A DNA stretch of 5,575 nucleotides from an uncultured Collinsella sp. (GCA_902478995.1 CABSNF010000099.1:1-5575), one strand, 5' to 3'; shown: positions 1 to 5,562, counted from the first letter of the stretch. Notes: generated by a model not told the origin, from the letters alone. Translations and numbers: made by a program.

Positions 1-158
1 ATGATGTCGTGAGCTTTGGCAAGCCCATCATTCAAGGCATGATCGATTACCGCCGCCAGCGCCTAACCGCTGCCGACGCTCGCGACCGCGCCGCCGAAGC
101 CCGCAGCCGAAGCACCGACTCCACCATCGACAAGCTCCGCCACCGCCCCCGCAGCTAA
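1..158 (+). CDS. C-terminal fragment of an unidentified protein (5' end outside the window)
   Basis: An open frame runs from base 3 to a TAA stop at 156-158 and encodes about 51 residues. It begins DVVSFGKPIIQGMIDYRR and ends KLRHRPRS. The visible part is a short moderately hydrophobic segment followed by a very polar tail rich in Arg, Ala, Asp and Ser, probably helical or disordered. The frame is preferred over the other two because codon use is G/C-biased at third positions and the other frames have early stops. I do not recognise the family, and the piece is too short for a function. It converges on the AbiEi-like gene, with a palindromic element between the two stop codons. It is the only plus-strand gene in the window. 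Confidence 0.6.
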   Translation, partial: DVVSFGKPIIQGMIDYRRQRLTAADARDRAAEARSRSTDSTIDKLRHRPRS

Positions 159-189
159 CCGGCAGGCAACGGCATCGCCCGCCTCTCAG

Positions 190-284
190 CCCCATCCCCT
201 CCTAAGTTGCGGTGAAATACGGACTGTTTCATGCCTTTAAAGGCCTCAACAGTCCGTATTTCACCGCAACTTATTAAAGGTTGG
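190..284 (+). repeat. Palindromic element copy E1 (about 95 bp), inverted relative to E2
   Basis: The core is a perfect 26-bp inverted repeat: bases 203-228 pair with 248-273 across a 19-nt loop. Within the loop lies a second small palindrome, GCCTTTAAAGGC (233-244). Similarity to the second copy (1473-1570, opposite strand) extends beyond the hairpin. On the left both share a CCCC..ATCCCCTYC tract, and on the right both end AAGGTTGG. The strand given here is arbitrary and refers to E1 read left to right. E1 lies between the stop codons of the left gene and the AbiEi-like gene, so it may stop transcription from both sides. However, there is no good U-tract, so it is not a canonical intrinsic terminator. 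It could be a REP-like or MITE-like repeat. Confidence 0.85.
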
Positions 285-299
285 CTGCGAACGATTTCG

Positions 300-1301
300 C
301 TATCGGGAGTCGGCGTAGGGTTTTGTTGTCGGAATGCCGTAACCGCGCATCATGGCACCGAACGATTCTACGTCGTAGGTGTCCGAAAGTTTGAAATGAA
401 TGACGTTGTGGCCCATGGCGCGAAGGTTCGCGTCGCGCATGAGGGCCGCTCGATAGGTTTTTGCCGCCGCTTGCTCTGGATCATCTTGAGCTTCGTCTTC
501 AAACTTACCCAGCCCATGCAGCTCTGCCAGCGTCCATGAGCCGTCTGGCATCTGCCAGCCATAATCTGCTAGATAATAACCAGCGTTTCCCGGTCGCGTT
601 ATCTCAACTTGAAGCTCGGGCGCGACAACCCCAGCGAGAATCATCGCTGCTCTCGCCTCAGACTCGCCGCCATTGTCTGACCTGCCGTCCATATGCTCAA
701 AAACGTCAAAAGCACGCGCGATGCCATGCAACCCTCGGCAATTTGCCTGCGCATATGCTCGCAGCTCTTCACGTTCGACATCGTACTCACGGGCCAAGCC
801 ATCGACATAGCCCAGCGCATAGCGAAAGGCGCTCGTTCGGGCGATATCAACAACCGTTCGATACGGATCCGTCAGCGTAAACAGACCGAGCCGCCACACT
901 TCGCCCGCCCGCCAGCGCTTGTATTCAACGAACTCATACGTATCGCGCCTTGTAGACCGAGGCAGCAGCACTTGCACTTTATCCAGAAGCGTATAAGCCG
1001 AGCCGATGCCATAGAGCAGCGCTGCCGTCGATCCGCAAAACACAGCATCCGGTTCAACGACCGCAATAGCGGATGCCAGCTGAAAGATGCGATCTTCAAC
1101 CCCAAGATTATTCCAATAGACCGGATCCGCATACACGTGGTTGTAAAGACGAAGCATGAGCTCTTCCTGCATAAGCTCGCGCGCACGGCGTTCTTCCCAA
1201 GGATCAATTGTTATAAGCAGCTGTCCATCTTGATGAATTCCAAGGGCCGAGAATAGCATCCTTGCATATGACTGCGGAAAATGTTTGCCTTTATCGAGCA
1301 T
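300..1301 (-). CDS. AbiEi-like protein with C-terminal DUF559/Vsr-like nuclease-fold domain
   Basis: I start at the ATG at 1299-1301 (333 aa) because GGGG sits 6 nt upstream. Upstream in-frame starts exist at GTG 1322, ATG 1319 and ATG 1313, but none has a convincing ribosome binding site, so the N-terminus is uncertain by up to 7 residues. Residues about 86-170 resemble the core of AbiEi-family proteins: a CGSTAALLYGI segment, then strands and TDPYRTVVDIAR. Residues about 213-315 resemble the DUF559/Vsr-like fold of the PD-(D/E)XK nucleases: an ES start, D246 in ADYGW, E260 in AELHG, K266 in KFED, then a helix and the MRDANLRAMGHNVIHF strand. The usual ExDG is ExHG here, so nuclease activity is unproven. 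In type IV toxin-antitoxin systems AbiEi pairs with an AbiEii nucleotidyltransferase toxin, but none is present. The role may be defensive or regulatory. Family assignment is from remembered patterns, not a search. Confidence 0.78.
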   Translation of the reverse strand: MLDKGKHFPQSYARMLFSALGIHQDGQLLITIDPWEERRARELMQEELMLRLYNHVYADPVYWNNLGVEDRIFQLASAIAVVEPDAVFCGSTAALLYGIGSAYTLLDKVQVLLPRSTRRDTYEFVEYKRWRAGEVWRLGLFTLTDPYRTVVDIARTSAFRYALGYVDGLAREYDVEREELRAYAQANCRGLHGIARAFDVFEHMDGRSDNGGESEARAAMILAGVVAPELQVEITRPGNAGYYLADYGWQMPDGSWTLAELHGLGKFEDEAQDDPEQAAAKTYRAALMRDANLRAMGHNVIHFKLSDTYDVESFGAMMRGYGIPTTKPYADSR

Positions 1302-1472
1302 GGCCAACCCCATAACCATCACGGCGGAGAGAATACCATTACGCTATCGCATGCTTCCGTCCGCAGGCCTTGCCAAAAGCTGACCAAAAGCTTGACGTCG
1401 CAGGTCAAGGCTTCAAAAAATATTTCCACTCTCGGTAGACGGTCGCTACGACCCTCCCAACGGCATCAAAAT
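1302..1472. other. Intergenic region upstream of the AbiEi-like gene, with small dyads
   Basis: These roughly 170 bases hold no convincing gene and no clear promoter. Two dyads are visible: TTGAC-(7)-GTCAA at 1392-1408 and GGTCG-CTA-CGACC at 1441-1453. An imperfect tandem repeat, AAAAGCTGACC followed by AAAAGCTTGAC, lies at about 1376-1396. The first dyad could be an operator for the minus-strand gene, since AbiEi proteins are known to repress their own promoters by binding inverted repeats. That is an inference from position. On the minus strand the same dyad also resembles a weak hairpin followed by a short T-run. Confidence 0.4.
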
Positions 1473-1570
1473 CCAACCTTACAAATAGTTGCGGTGAAAT
1501 ACGGACTACATGGGCCATAAAAGCCGAAAAACAGTCCGTATTTCACCGCAACTTAGAAGGGGATGTGGGG
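1473..1570 (-). repeat. Palindromic element copy E2 (about 98 bp), inverted relative to E1
   Basis: The core is a perfect 21-bp inverted repeat (1487-1507 with 1533-1553) around a 25-nt loop. The 26 bases at 1530-1555 are identical to 248-273 in E1, and the other arm shares 21 bases with E1 (1487-1507 versus 205-225). Measured between the 21-bp arms, both copies have exactly the same 25-nt loop length although the loop sequences differ. Read on the minus strand, the flanks match E1 in order: CCCCACATCCCCTTC before the hairpin and AAGGTTGG after it. E2 therefore faces E1 across the AbiEi-like gene. It lies between the tRNA terminator and that gene's upstream region. Confidence 0.85.
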
Positions 1571-1585
1571 TCCCGGCATGTATAT

Positions 1586-1619
1586 GAAAATAGCTCTGGT
1601 CCCAAAAGGAATCAGAGCC
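1586..1619 (-). terminator. Intrinsic terminator of the tRNA-Pro/tRNA-Gly transcript
   Basis: Read on the minus strand, GGCTCTG (1619-1613) pairs with CAGAGCT (1598-1592). After one A-C mismatch an inner TTCC/GGGA stem closes a TTTT loop, and the stem is followed by ATTTTC. It starts 15 nt beyond the encoded CCA end of tRNA-Gly, which is where a rho-independent terminator is expected. Confidence 0.85.
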
Positions 1620-1633
1620 ATTCATCTATCTTA

Positions 1634-1707
1634 TGGAGCGGGCGACGGGAATCGAACCCGCGTCATCAGCTTGGAAGGCTGGGGTTCTACCATTGAACTA
1701 CGCCCGC
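1634..1707 (-). tRNA. tRNA-Gly (anticodon UCC)
   Basis: On the minus strand the cloverleaf is complete. The acceptor GCGGGCG pairs with CGCCCGC, the D-arm GTTC pairs with GAAC, and the anticodon loop CTTCCAA reads UCC. The T-arm contains TTCGATT. The discriminator is U, followed by a genome-encoded CCA (1634-1636). The top pair of the anticodon stem is a C-A mismatch (27-43), the one departure from pairing. It lies 6 nt downstream of tRNA-Pro and is surely co-transcribed with it. Confidence 0.97.
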
Positions 1708-1713
1708 AAGATA

Positions 1714-1790
1714 TGGTCGGGACGACAGGATTTGAACCTGCGACATCCTGCTCCCAAAGCAGGCGCGCTACCAAACTGCGCCACGTCCCG
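1714..1790 (-). tRNA. tRNA-Pro (anticodon UGG)
   Basis: On the minus strand the acceptor CGGGACG pairs with CGTCCCG. The C1-G72 pair and A73 discriminator are typical of bacterial tRNA-Pro. The D-arm, the CCTGC/GCAGG anticodon stem with loop TTTGGGA (anticodon UGG) and a TTCAAAT T-loop are all present. CCA is encoded at 1714-1716. This is the first gene of a two-tRNA transcript whose promoter lies about 50 bases upstream. Confidence 0.97.
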
Positions 1791-1841
1791 AAGGTGTTGA
1801 GCAGCTAAGGTCTAAACCTTGCGTGTCCCAAAGCGAAGGAA

Positions 1842-1870
1842 ATTATAGGGGAGACTCCCCGCCTGTGCAA
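1842..1870 (-). promoter_or_regulatory. Sigma-70-type promoter of the tRNA transcript, with a dyad in the spacer
   Basis: On the minus strand, TTGCAC (1870-1865) and a consensus TATAAT (1847-1842) are separated by exactly 17 bases. Transcription should begin near 1835, about 45 nt before tRNA-Pro. The spacer contains a 13-base dyad, GGGGAGACTCCCC (1848-1860), directly touching the -10 box. In brnQ mRNA the same bases could form a 5-bp hairpin followed by UAUAAUUUCC, a possible weak terminator for brnQ. Either role, or both, is possible. The promoter itself is well supported by sequence and position. Confidence 0.85.
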
Positions 1871-1881
1871 GCATTGATGCC

Positions 1882-3240
1882 TTAGCTCCTCGAATGTGCG
1901 ACAAAACGACTATGGAGCAGACCGATCACAAAGGCAACCACGGCAACCGGTGCCCACGCAGCACCGATATCTGCCAGCGGCAACGCATCGAACGGCAGCC
2001 ACGCGCCCGCAAAGAACGCATCGCGGACCGAGGTGATTACACTCTGCACGGCAACCACGCCGCCGACCCAGACCCACACCTGCGGATGAGCGTCGCAAAA
2101 GCCGTGCACCAGGCCCATAAGCACCAGCACAATGGCGACGGGATACAAAGCGTTGAGCATGGGCACCGAGAACATAAGGATCACATCGAGGCCCACGTTG
2201 GAGAGCACGCACGAAAACGCCGCGAACACAAAGGCGAGGATCGCGAAGGGGCGGCGCATGGCCTCCTCGGAAGCCTCCGCTCCCCCTTCAACCACATACG
2301 TCTCGCAGAAGTAGCGCGCGCAGCAACTAATGAGGCCAATGCACACGTTCATGCAGGCGAGGAAGAAGATGGCGAAGACCACGACCGTGCCGGCAAGGCC
2401 AAAGTGCATGGAGGCAGAGCGGGCAAGGATGGCGGCGCCGTTGGTGGCGTCGGGCATCACGGTGCCGAGCTGCATTCCGGCAAGGCCCAAGCCGCAGTAG
2501 ATGATGGCCATGAGCACGCCGGCGATCACACCCGAACGCGAGATCTCGAAGGCCACGCGCCTATTGTCGGTAACGCCCAACTCGTGGATAGTCTCGGCGA
2601 TGATGATGCCGAAGGCGAGCGACGCGAGCAGGTCCATGGTCTGATAGCCAGTCAAAAAGCCCTGCACGGCGGCGCCTGCATCGTAGGGAGCCTGAGGCGC
2701 GGCAGCCGGTTCCAGTGGCAAGACCACGGCGGCACCCACGACCAACACGATAAGCGCAATGAGCGCGGGGCCCGTAATGCGGCCGAGCACGCGCGTGATG
2801 ACACCCGGGCGCAGCGTGAGAGCAAACGCGACGACAAAGAAGCCAACGGCAAACACCAGGCGAGCCGTGCCGAGCGAAACACCCTCGGGCAGCAGCGGCA
2901 CCAGCATTTCGAACGCCGTAGAGCTTGTGCGAGGAATGGCCAGGCACGGACCGATGGCCAGATAGACCGCCGCGACAAAGAACTCGCCAAACTTGGGATG
3001 CACGCGGCCGGCAAGCTCACGCGCCGTGCCGGCAAGCGCCACGGCGATAAAGCCCATGACGGGCAGGCCGATGGCGGCAATCAAAAAGCCAACCATGGCA
3101 AGCGGTGTGGCCGTGCCGGCCTGGAGCGCCAGCAACGGCGGAATGATGAGGTTGCCGGCGCCAAAGAGCATCGAGAACAGGGCGATGCCGACGGTAACGA
3201 CATGGTCGGAGCGCAAACCGCGCGGAGCGGATGAGGCCAT
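1882..3240 (-). CDS. brnQ: Branched-chain amino acid:cation symporter, BrnQ (LIVCS) family
   Basis: This is an integral membrane importer of leucine, isoleucine and valine, driven by Na+ or H+ in characterised relatives. The protein has 452 residues, close to the usual size of about 440, with roughly twelve hydrophobic segments. Family hallmarks are ALFSMLFGAGNLIIPP near residues 20-35, AIGPCLAIPRTSSTAFE at 95-111 and GFLTGYQTMDLLASLAFG at 194-211. I chose the ATG at 3238-3240 because GAAAGG lies 7 nt upstream; a GTG two codons earlier is possible but overlaps that spacing. The gene begins 67 nt after the desulfurase stop, with a strong terminator hairpin in between. No promoter is evident downstream of that hairpin, so expression probably depends on readthrough or on a promoter inside the desulfurase gene. 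The two tRNAs follow on the same strand. Confidence 0.94.
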   Translation of the reverse strand: MASSAPRGLRSDHVVTVGIALFSMLFGAGNLIIPPLLALQAGTATPLAMVGFLIAAIGLPVMGFIAVALAGTARELAGRVHPKFGEFFVAAVYLAIGPCLAIPRTSSTAFEMLVPLLPEGVSLGTARLVFAVGFFVVAFALTLRPGVITRVLGRITGPALIALIVLVVGAAVVLPLEPAAAPQAPYDAGAAVQGFLTGYQTMDLLASLAFGIIIAETIHELGVTDNRRVAFEISRSGVIAGVLMAIIYCGLGLAGMQLGTVMPDATNGAAILARSASMHFGLAGTVVVFAIFFLACMNVCIGLISCCARYFCETYVVEGGAEASEEAMRRPFAILAFVFAAFSCVLSNVGLDVILMFSVPMLNALYPVAIVLVLMGLVHGFCDAHPQVWVWVGGVVAVQSVITSVRDAFFAGAWLPFDALPLADIGAAWAPVAVVAFVIGLLHSRFVAHSRS

Positions 3241-3260
3241 ATGCACACCTTTCGGGTCGA

Positions 3261-3293
3261 AACAAAAACGGGACGGGCAAAAGACCCGTCCCG
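3261..3293 (-). terminator. Strong intrinsic terminator after the selenium operon, possibly an attenuator for brnQ
   Basis: On the minus strand, CGGGACGGG (3293-3285) pairs perfectly with CCCGTCCCG (3277-3269) across a 7-nt loop, followed by TTTTTGTT. It lies 15 nt after the desulfurase stop and ends only 20 nt before the brnQ ATG. A competing pairing exists: CGGGTC (3288-3283), which overlaps the 5' arm, is complementary to GACCCG (3258-3253) just upstream of the brnQ ribosome binding site. Confidence 0.9.
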
Positions 3294-3307
3294 CAAGTAT
3301 ATACGCT

Positions 3308-4447
3308 CTAGCAGGCTAAATCGCACAAAGCGTCAATCGCAGTGTCGACTTCCTCGTCCGTGTTGAAATACCCAAACGAGAAGCGGACGATACCCTGGCG
3401 CTCGGTCCCGAGCGCGCGGTGCATGAGCGGAGCGCAATGGGCGCCGGGGCGCGTCGCAATCCCCCACCCTTGCATGAGCGCGTCCGAGATCTCGGCAGAG
3501 TCGATATCGCCCACGTTGAGCGACACGATCGCCGAGCGCATGGGCTGGTCAAACGCACCGTAGAGCTTAATCCCCGGAATCTCGCGCACGCCAGCGAGAA
3601 AGCGATCAGCCAGCGCTCGCTCATGCGCCGCGATCGCCTCGACCCCGCCTTGCGCCTCGATAAAGTCGAGACCGGCAGAAAGGCCCGCGATGCCGTGGCC
3701 GTTGAGCGTGCCCGCCTCAAGGCGCGTGGGCCACTCAAGCGGCTGCAGTGGGTCGAAGCTGTGCACGCCCGTGCCGCCCATGGCCCACGGAGCCACGTCA
3801 ATGCCCTCCGCCACGGCCAGGCCGCCGGTCCCCTGCGGACCCATGAGCCCCTTATGGCCGGTAAAGCACACTATGTCGAGGCCCATGGTCTGCATATCGA
3901 CACGCGCCGTACCGGCAGACTGCGAGGCATCGACGATCACCAGCGCACCAGCCGCATGGGCCATGGCCGCCACGCGCGCAATGTCGACCGCGTTGCCGGT
4001 CACATTGGAGGCATGCGTCACCACCACGGCACGCGTACCCGGCGTGACAAGCCGCTCGAGTTCGTCGTAGTCGAGCACACCATTTACGTCACAGCCCGCA
4101 TGCTCAACTGTCACGCCCCGCTCCGCTGCCAGGCGGTTGAGCGGACGCAGCACGGAGTTATGCTCGAGCACCGTCGTGACCACGCGGTCGCCGGGGCGCA
4201 CCACGCCACAGATGGCGGTGTTGAGCGCCGCCGTAGAGTTGGACGTAAAGCACACATGGTCCGCCCTCGGGCAACCTAAAAAGCGCGCGAGCTTGGCACG
4301 GCAACCGTGAATCGTACGAGCGGCATCGAGGGCACCCGACGTGGCGCCGCGCCCGGCATTGCCGAGCGAGCACATCGCCTGCGTCACGGCATCGATGACC
4401 GTCTGCGGCTTGTGCATGGTCGTCGCCGCGTTATCCAGGTAGATCAT
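3308..4447 (-). CDS. Cysteine desulfurase family PLP enzyme of the selenium operon
   Basis: This is a fold-type I, class-V aminotransferase-like enzyme of 379 residues. It is predicted to remove sulfur from cysteine (or selenium from selenocysteine) as a persulfide or perselenide. Visible features are the N-terminal YLDNAATT, H96 in LEHNS (stacks on PLP), D173 and Q176 in VDASQS, the PLP-binding K199 in TGHKG, the active-site C338 in GAHCAP, and R355 in VRFSF. The GAHCAP context and overall layout fit the subfamily found beside selD and yedF rather than housekeeping IscS/SufS; the subfamily call is from memory. The ATG at 4445-4447 is chosen because GGGAGG lies 7 nt upstream, and its ATGA overlap with the DUF3343 stop implies translational coupling. 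The C-terminus CDLAC carries two further cysteines. A strong terminator follows the stop. Confidence 0.9.
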   Translation of the reverse strand: MIYLDNAATTMHKPQTVIDAVTQAMCSLGNAGRGATSGALDAARTIHGCRAKLARFLGCPRADHVCFTSNSTAALNTAICGVVRPGDRVVTTVLEHNSVLRPLNRLAAERGVTVEHAGCDVNGVLDYDELERLVTPGTRAVVVTHASNVTGNAVDIARVAAMAHAAGALVIVDASQSAGTARVDMQTMGLDIVCFTGHKGLMGPQGTGGLAVAEGIDVAPWAMGGTGVHSFDPLQPLEWPTRLEAGTLNGHGIAGLSAGLDFIEAQGGVEAIAAHERALADRFLAGVREIPGIKLYGAFDQPMRSAIVSLNVGDIDSAEISDALMQGWGIATRPGAHCAPLMHRALGTERQGIVRFSFGYFNTDEEVDTAIDALCDLAC

Positions 4448-4695
4448 CGCACGACCTCCCACATATCAATCACGGTATAGCCCTCGGTGGGAATGCCCGC
4501 CGCGGCGAGTTCGCCACGCAGCAACTCCTCATCGGCAGGCAACGCCTTCCACGCCAGACCGCAGCCAGCAGCGACCTCCCCGGGCACGGGAATCGTTCGC
4601 CCGGGAAGGCCGCGCTCAATGCACAGGGACTCGCAGCCCATGGCGGCCGCCGTGGTGGGAAACGTGATGACAAGCGCCGGGCGCTTCTCCCTCAT
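4444..4695 (-). CDS. DUF3343 small protein, putative Se/S carrier
   Basis: This 83-residue soluble protein resembles the DUF3343 family, which recurs beside selD, yedF and a desulfurase and is described as a putative Se/S carrier. It shows an N-terminal strand (ALVITFPTT), then MGCESLCIERGLPGRTIPVPGE, then the family-typical AAGCGLAWK segment with C45. C21 and C25 form an additional CxxxC pair, so three cysteines could carry sulfur or selenium. No enzymatic activity is established for the family. I chose the ATG at 4693-4695, preceded by GGAG at a 5-nt spacing, over an in-frame TTG at 4710. It lies 19 nt after yedF, and its stop overlaps the start of the desulfurase gene. Tight packing suggests these proteins act together. 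Confidence 0.86.
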   Translation of the reverse strand: MREKRPALVITFPTTAAAMGCESLCIERGLPGRTIPVPGEVAAGCGLAWKALPADEELLRGELAAAGIPTEGYTVIDMWEVVR

Positions 4696-4714
4696 GGCAA
4701 CTCCAACCAATACG

Positions 4715-5341
4715 CTACGGGCGCACGACGCGCACGGCCTGCTCCATCTTCTCCACGATCACGTACATGTTGGTGACCTCGCCCACCGCAAGCTGGTCTT
4801 TAATGCCATAGTGGTCGAGGCAGGTGCCACAGGTAAGAATCTCGACACCCTGCTCAGCCAGGCCCTTCAGGTCATCGAGCACCGGCGAGCCCTCGACGGT
4901 GAGCTTGGCACCGCCGTTGTAGAACAGCATGGTCGCGGGCAGCTCCTCCTGCTGCGTCACGGCAAAGATAAACGCCTTCATGAGCTTGTGGCCCAGCTCG
5001 TCGTCGCCACGGCCCATGCAATCGGTGTAGACGGAAATGACGAGTTTGCCCTTGCCGGCGCTGGCGTCGCAGAAGGCAGCGCCATCCTGCTCAGGATCGG
5101 CCACGGCAACGGCGCCAGAGGTCGCCACGGTCACGTGCCACTCGGCGTCAGAAACCTTCTCGACCGAGGCCGTGCAGCCCTTCTCCTGCGCCATCTTGGA
5201 GATGTTCATGACGGCAGTCTCGTTATCGACCGAGGTCACCACGGCGCCCTCGCCATCGAGCTGCTTCAGGGCTTTGAGCGTCTTGACGACGGGCAGCGGG
5301 CAGGCATCGCCCATGGCATTGACTTCAATTTTGGTAAACAT
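4715..5341 (-). CDS. yedF: Selenium metabolism protein YedF (TusA-like plus DsrE-like domains)
   Basis: This 208-residue two-domain cytoplasmic protein belongs to the sulfurtransferase-like YedF family that accompanies SelD. Residues 4-75 form the TusA/SirA-like domain with the CPxP signature in DACPLPVVKT (C14), the expected persulfide or perselenide site. A linker at about 76-97 leads to a DsrE-like domain at about 98-208. That domain includes VISVYTDCMGRGDDELG, TMLFYNGGAKL and EILTCGTCLDHYGI (C171 and C174), then VGEVTNMY. The cysteines are intact, so it should be functional as an S/Se relay, although the exact partner is unproven. The ATG at 5339-5341 is chosen because AAAGGA lies 7 nt upstream; the open frame continues further upstream but only overlaps selD in another frame. 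It is 61 nt from selD, and the gap contains a small hairpin. Confidence 0.94.
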   Translation of the reverse strand: MFTKIEVNAMGDACPLPVVKTLKALKQLDGEGAVVTSVDNETAVMNISKMAQEKGCTASVEKVSDAEWHVTVATSGAVAVADPEQDGAAFCDASAGKGKLVISVYTDCMGRGDDELGHKLMKAFIFAVTQQEELPATMLFYNGGAKLTVEGSPVLDDLKGLAEQGVEILTCGTCLDHYGIKDQLAVGEVTNMYVIVEKMEQAVRVVRP

Positions 5342-5354
5342 AGCAAATTCCTTT

Positions 5355-5379
5355 CGAAAGAACCGTTCTAGAGAACGGC
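5355..5379 (-). promoter_or_regulatory. Small hairpin in the selD-yedF gap
   Basis: On the minus strand GCCGTTC (5379-5373) pairs with GAACGGT (5368-5362; the outer pair is G-U) across a TCTA loop, then TTCTTTCG follows. It could be a weak terminator or attenuator or an mRNA-processing or stabilising hairpin that adjusts yedF relative to selD. The short U-poor tail argues against efficient termination. The yedF ribosome binding site lies just downstream. Confidence 0.45.
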
Positions 5380-5402
5380 AGACAGTTACATAAACGTGCG
5401 GG

Positions 5403-5562
5403 CTAGCGAACAACGCGAACGGCAGGACCGCCTGGTACCGGCTCGTACACGCGACCGACGACGGCGGCGATACGTCCTTCGGCATGTAGACGGCTCGCAA
5501 GCTCATCCACATCGGCAGCAGGTGCCGCGATAAGCAGGCCACCAGACGTCTGCGGGTCGTAC
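5403..5562 (-). CDS. selD: Selenophosphate synthase SelD, C-terminal fragment
   Basis: Only the last 52 residues are present, from YDPQTSGGLL to the TAG at 5403-5405; the rest lies beyond the contig end. DPQTSGGLL is a hallmark of the C-terminal AIRS domain of SelD, and the following strand-helix-strand (LIAAPAADVDELASRL, then AAVVGRVYEP) fits that domain. SelD makes selenophosphate from selenide and ATP, the selenium donor for selenocysteine, for selenouridine in tRNA, and for the selenium cofactor of some molybdenum hydroxylases. Which of these applies cannot be decided here. The N-terminal catalytic Cys or Sec is not visible. It is the first visible gene of the operon leading to yedF, DUF3343 and the desulfurase. 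Base 5562 appears genomic, and bases beyond it are adapter. Confidence 0.93.

Noticed and set aside
1..300. Second attachment site matching the 3' end of tRNA-Gly or tRNA-Pro
   Set aside because: No copy of either tRNA 3' end was seen on the far side of the AbiEi-like gene, and no integrase is present, so a tRNA-integrated island is not supported.
190..1570. E1 and E2 as ends of an insertion sequence or as a CRISPR array
   Set aside because: There are only two copies about 1.2 kb apart in opposite orientation, no spacers and no transposase between them. A non-autonomous or REP-like element remains possible.
1563..1808. Plus-strand open frame containing GNRTRV and TTGFEPATSC
   Set aside because: It is the antisense translation of the two tRNA genes, a well-known spurious peptide in protein databases.
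1894..3234. Long plus-strand frame of 446 codons opposite brnQ
   Set aside because: It is almost entirely His, Arg, Gly, Glu and Asp, as expected for the complement of a high-GC membrane protein gene. brnQ on the other strand has clear family motifs and a ribosome binding site.
3419..4279. Plus-strand frame of 286 codons opposite the desulfurase
   Set aside because: Arg/His-rich composition with no recognisable motif; it mirrors a well-supported PLP enzyme gene.
3308..5341. In-frame UGA selenocysteine codon with a SECIS element
   Set aside because: All complete genes of the operon end at sensible family lengths. The one TGA stop (4444-4446) overlaps the next gene's ATG, and no candidate SECIS hairpin follows in frame.
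4487..5371. Plus-strand frame of 294 codons opposite yedF and DUF3343
   Set aside because: Low-complexity His/Gly/Leu-rich shadow; both genes on the minus strand show conserved cysteine motifs and good start sites.
5342..5542. N-terminal extension of YedF by about 67 residues
   Set aside because: It overlaps selD in another frame and lacks family similarity, while the internal ATG at 5341 has a good ribosome binding site.
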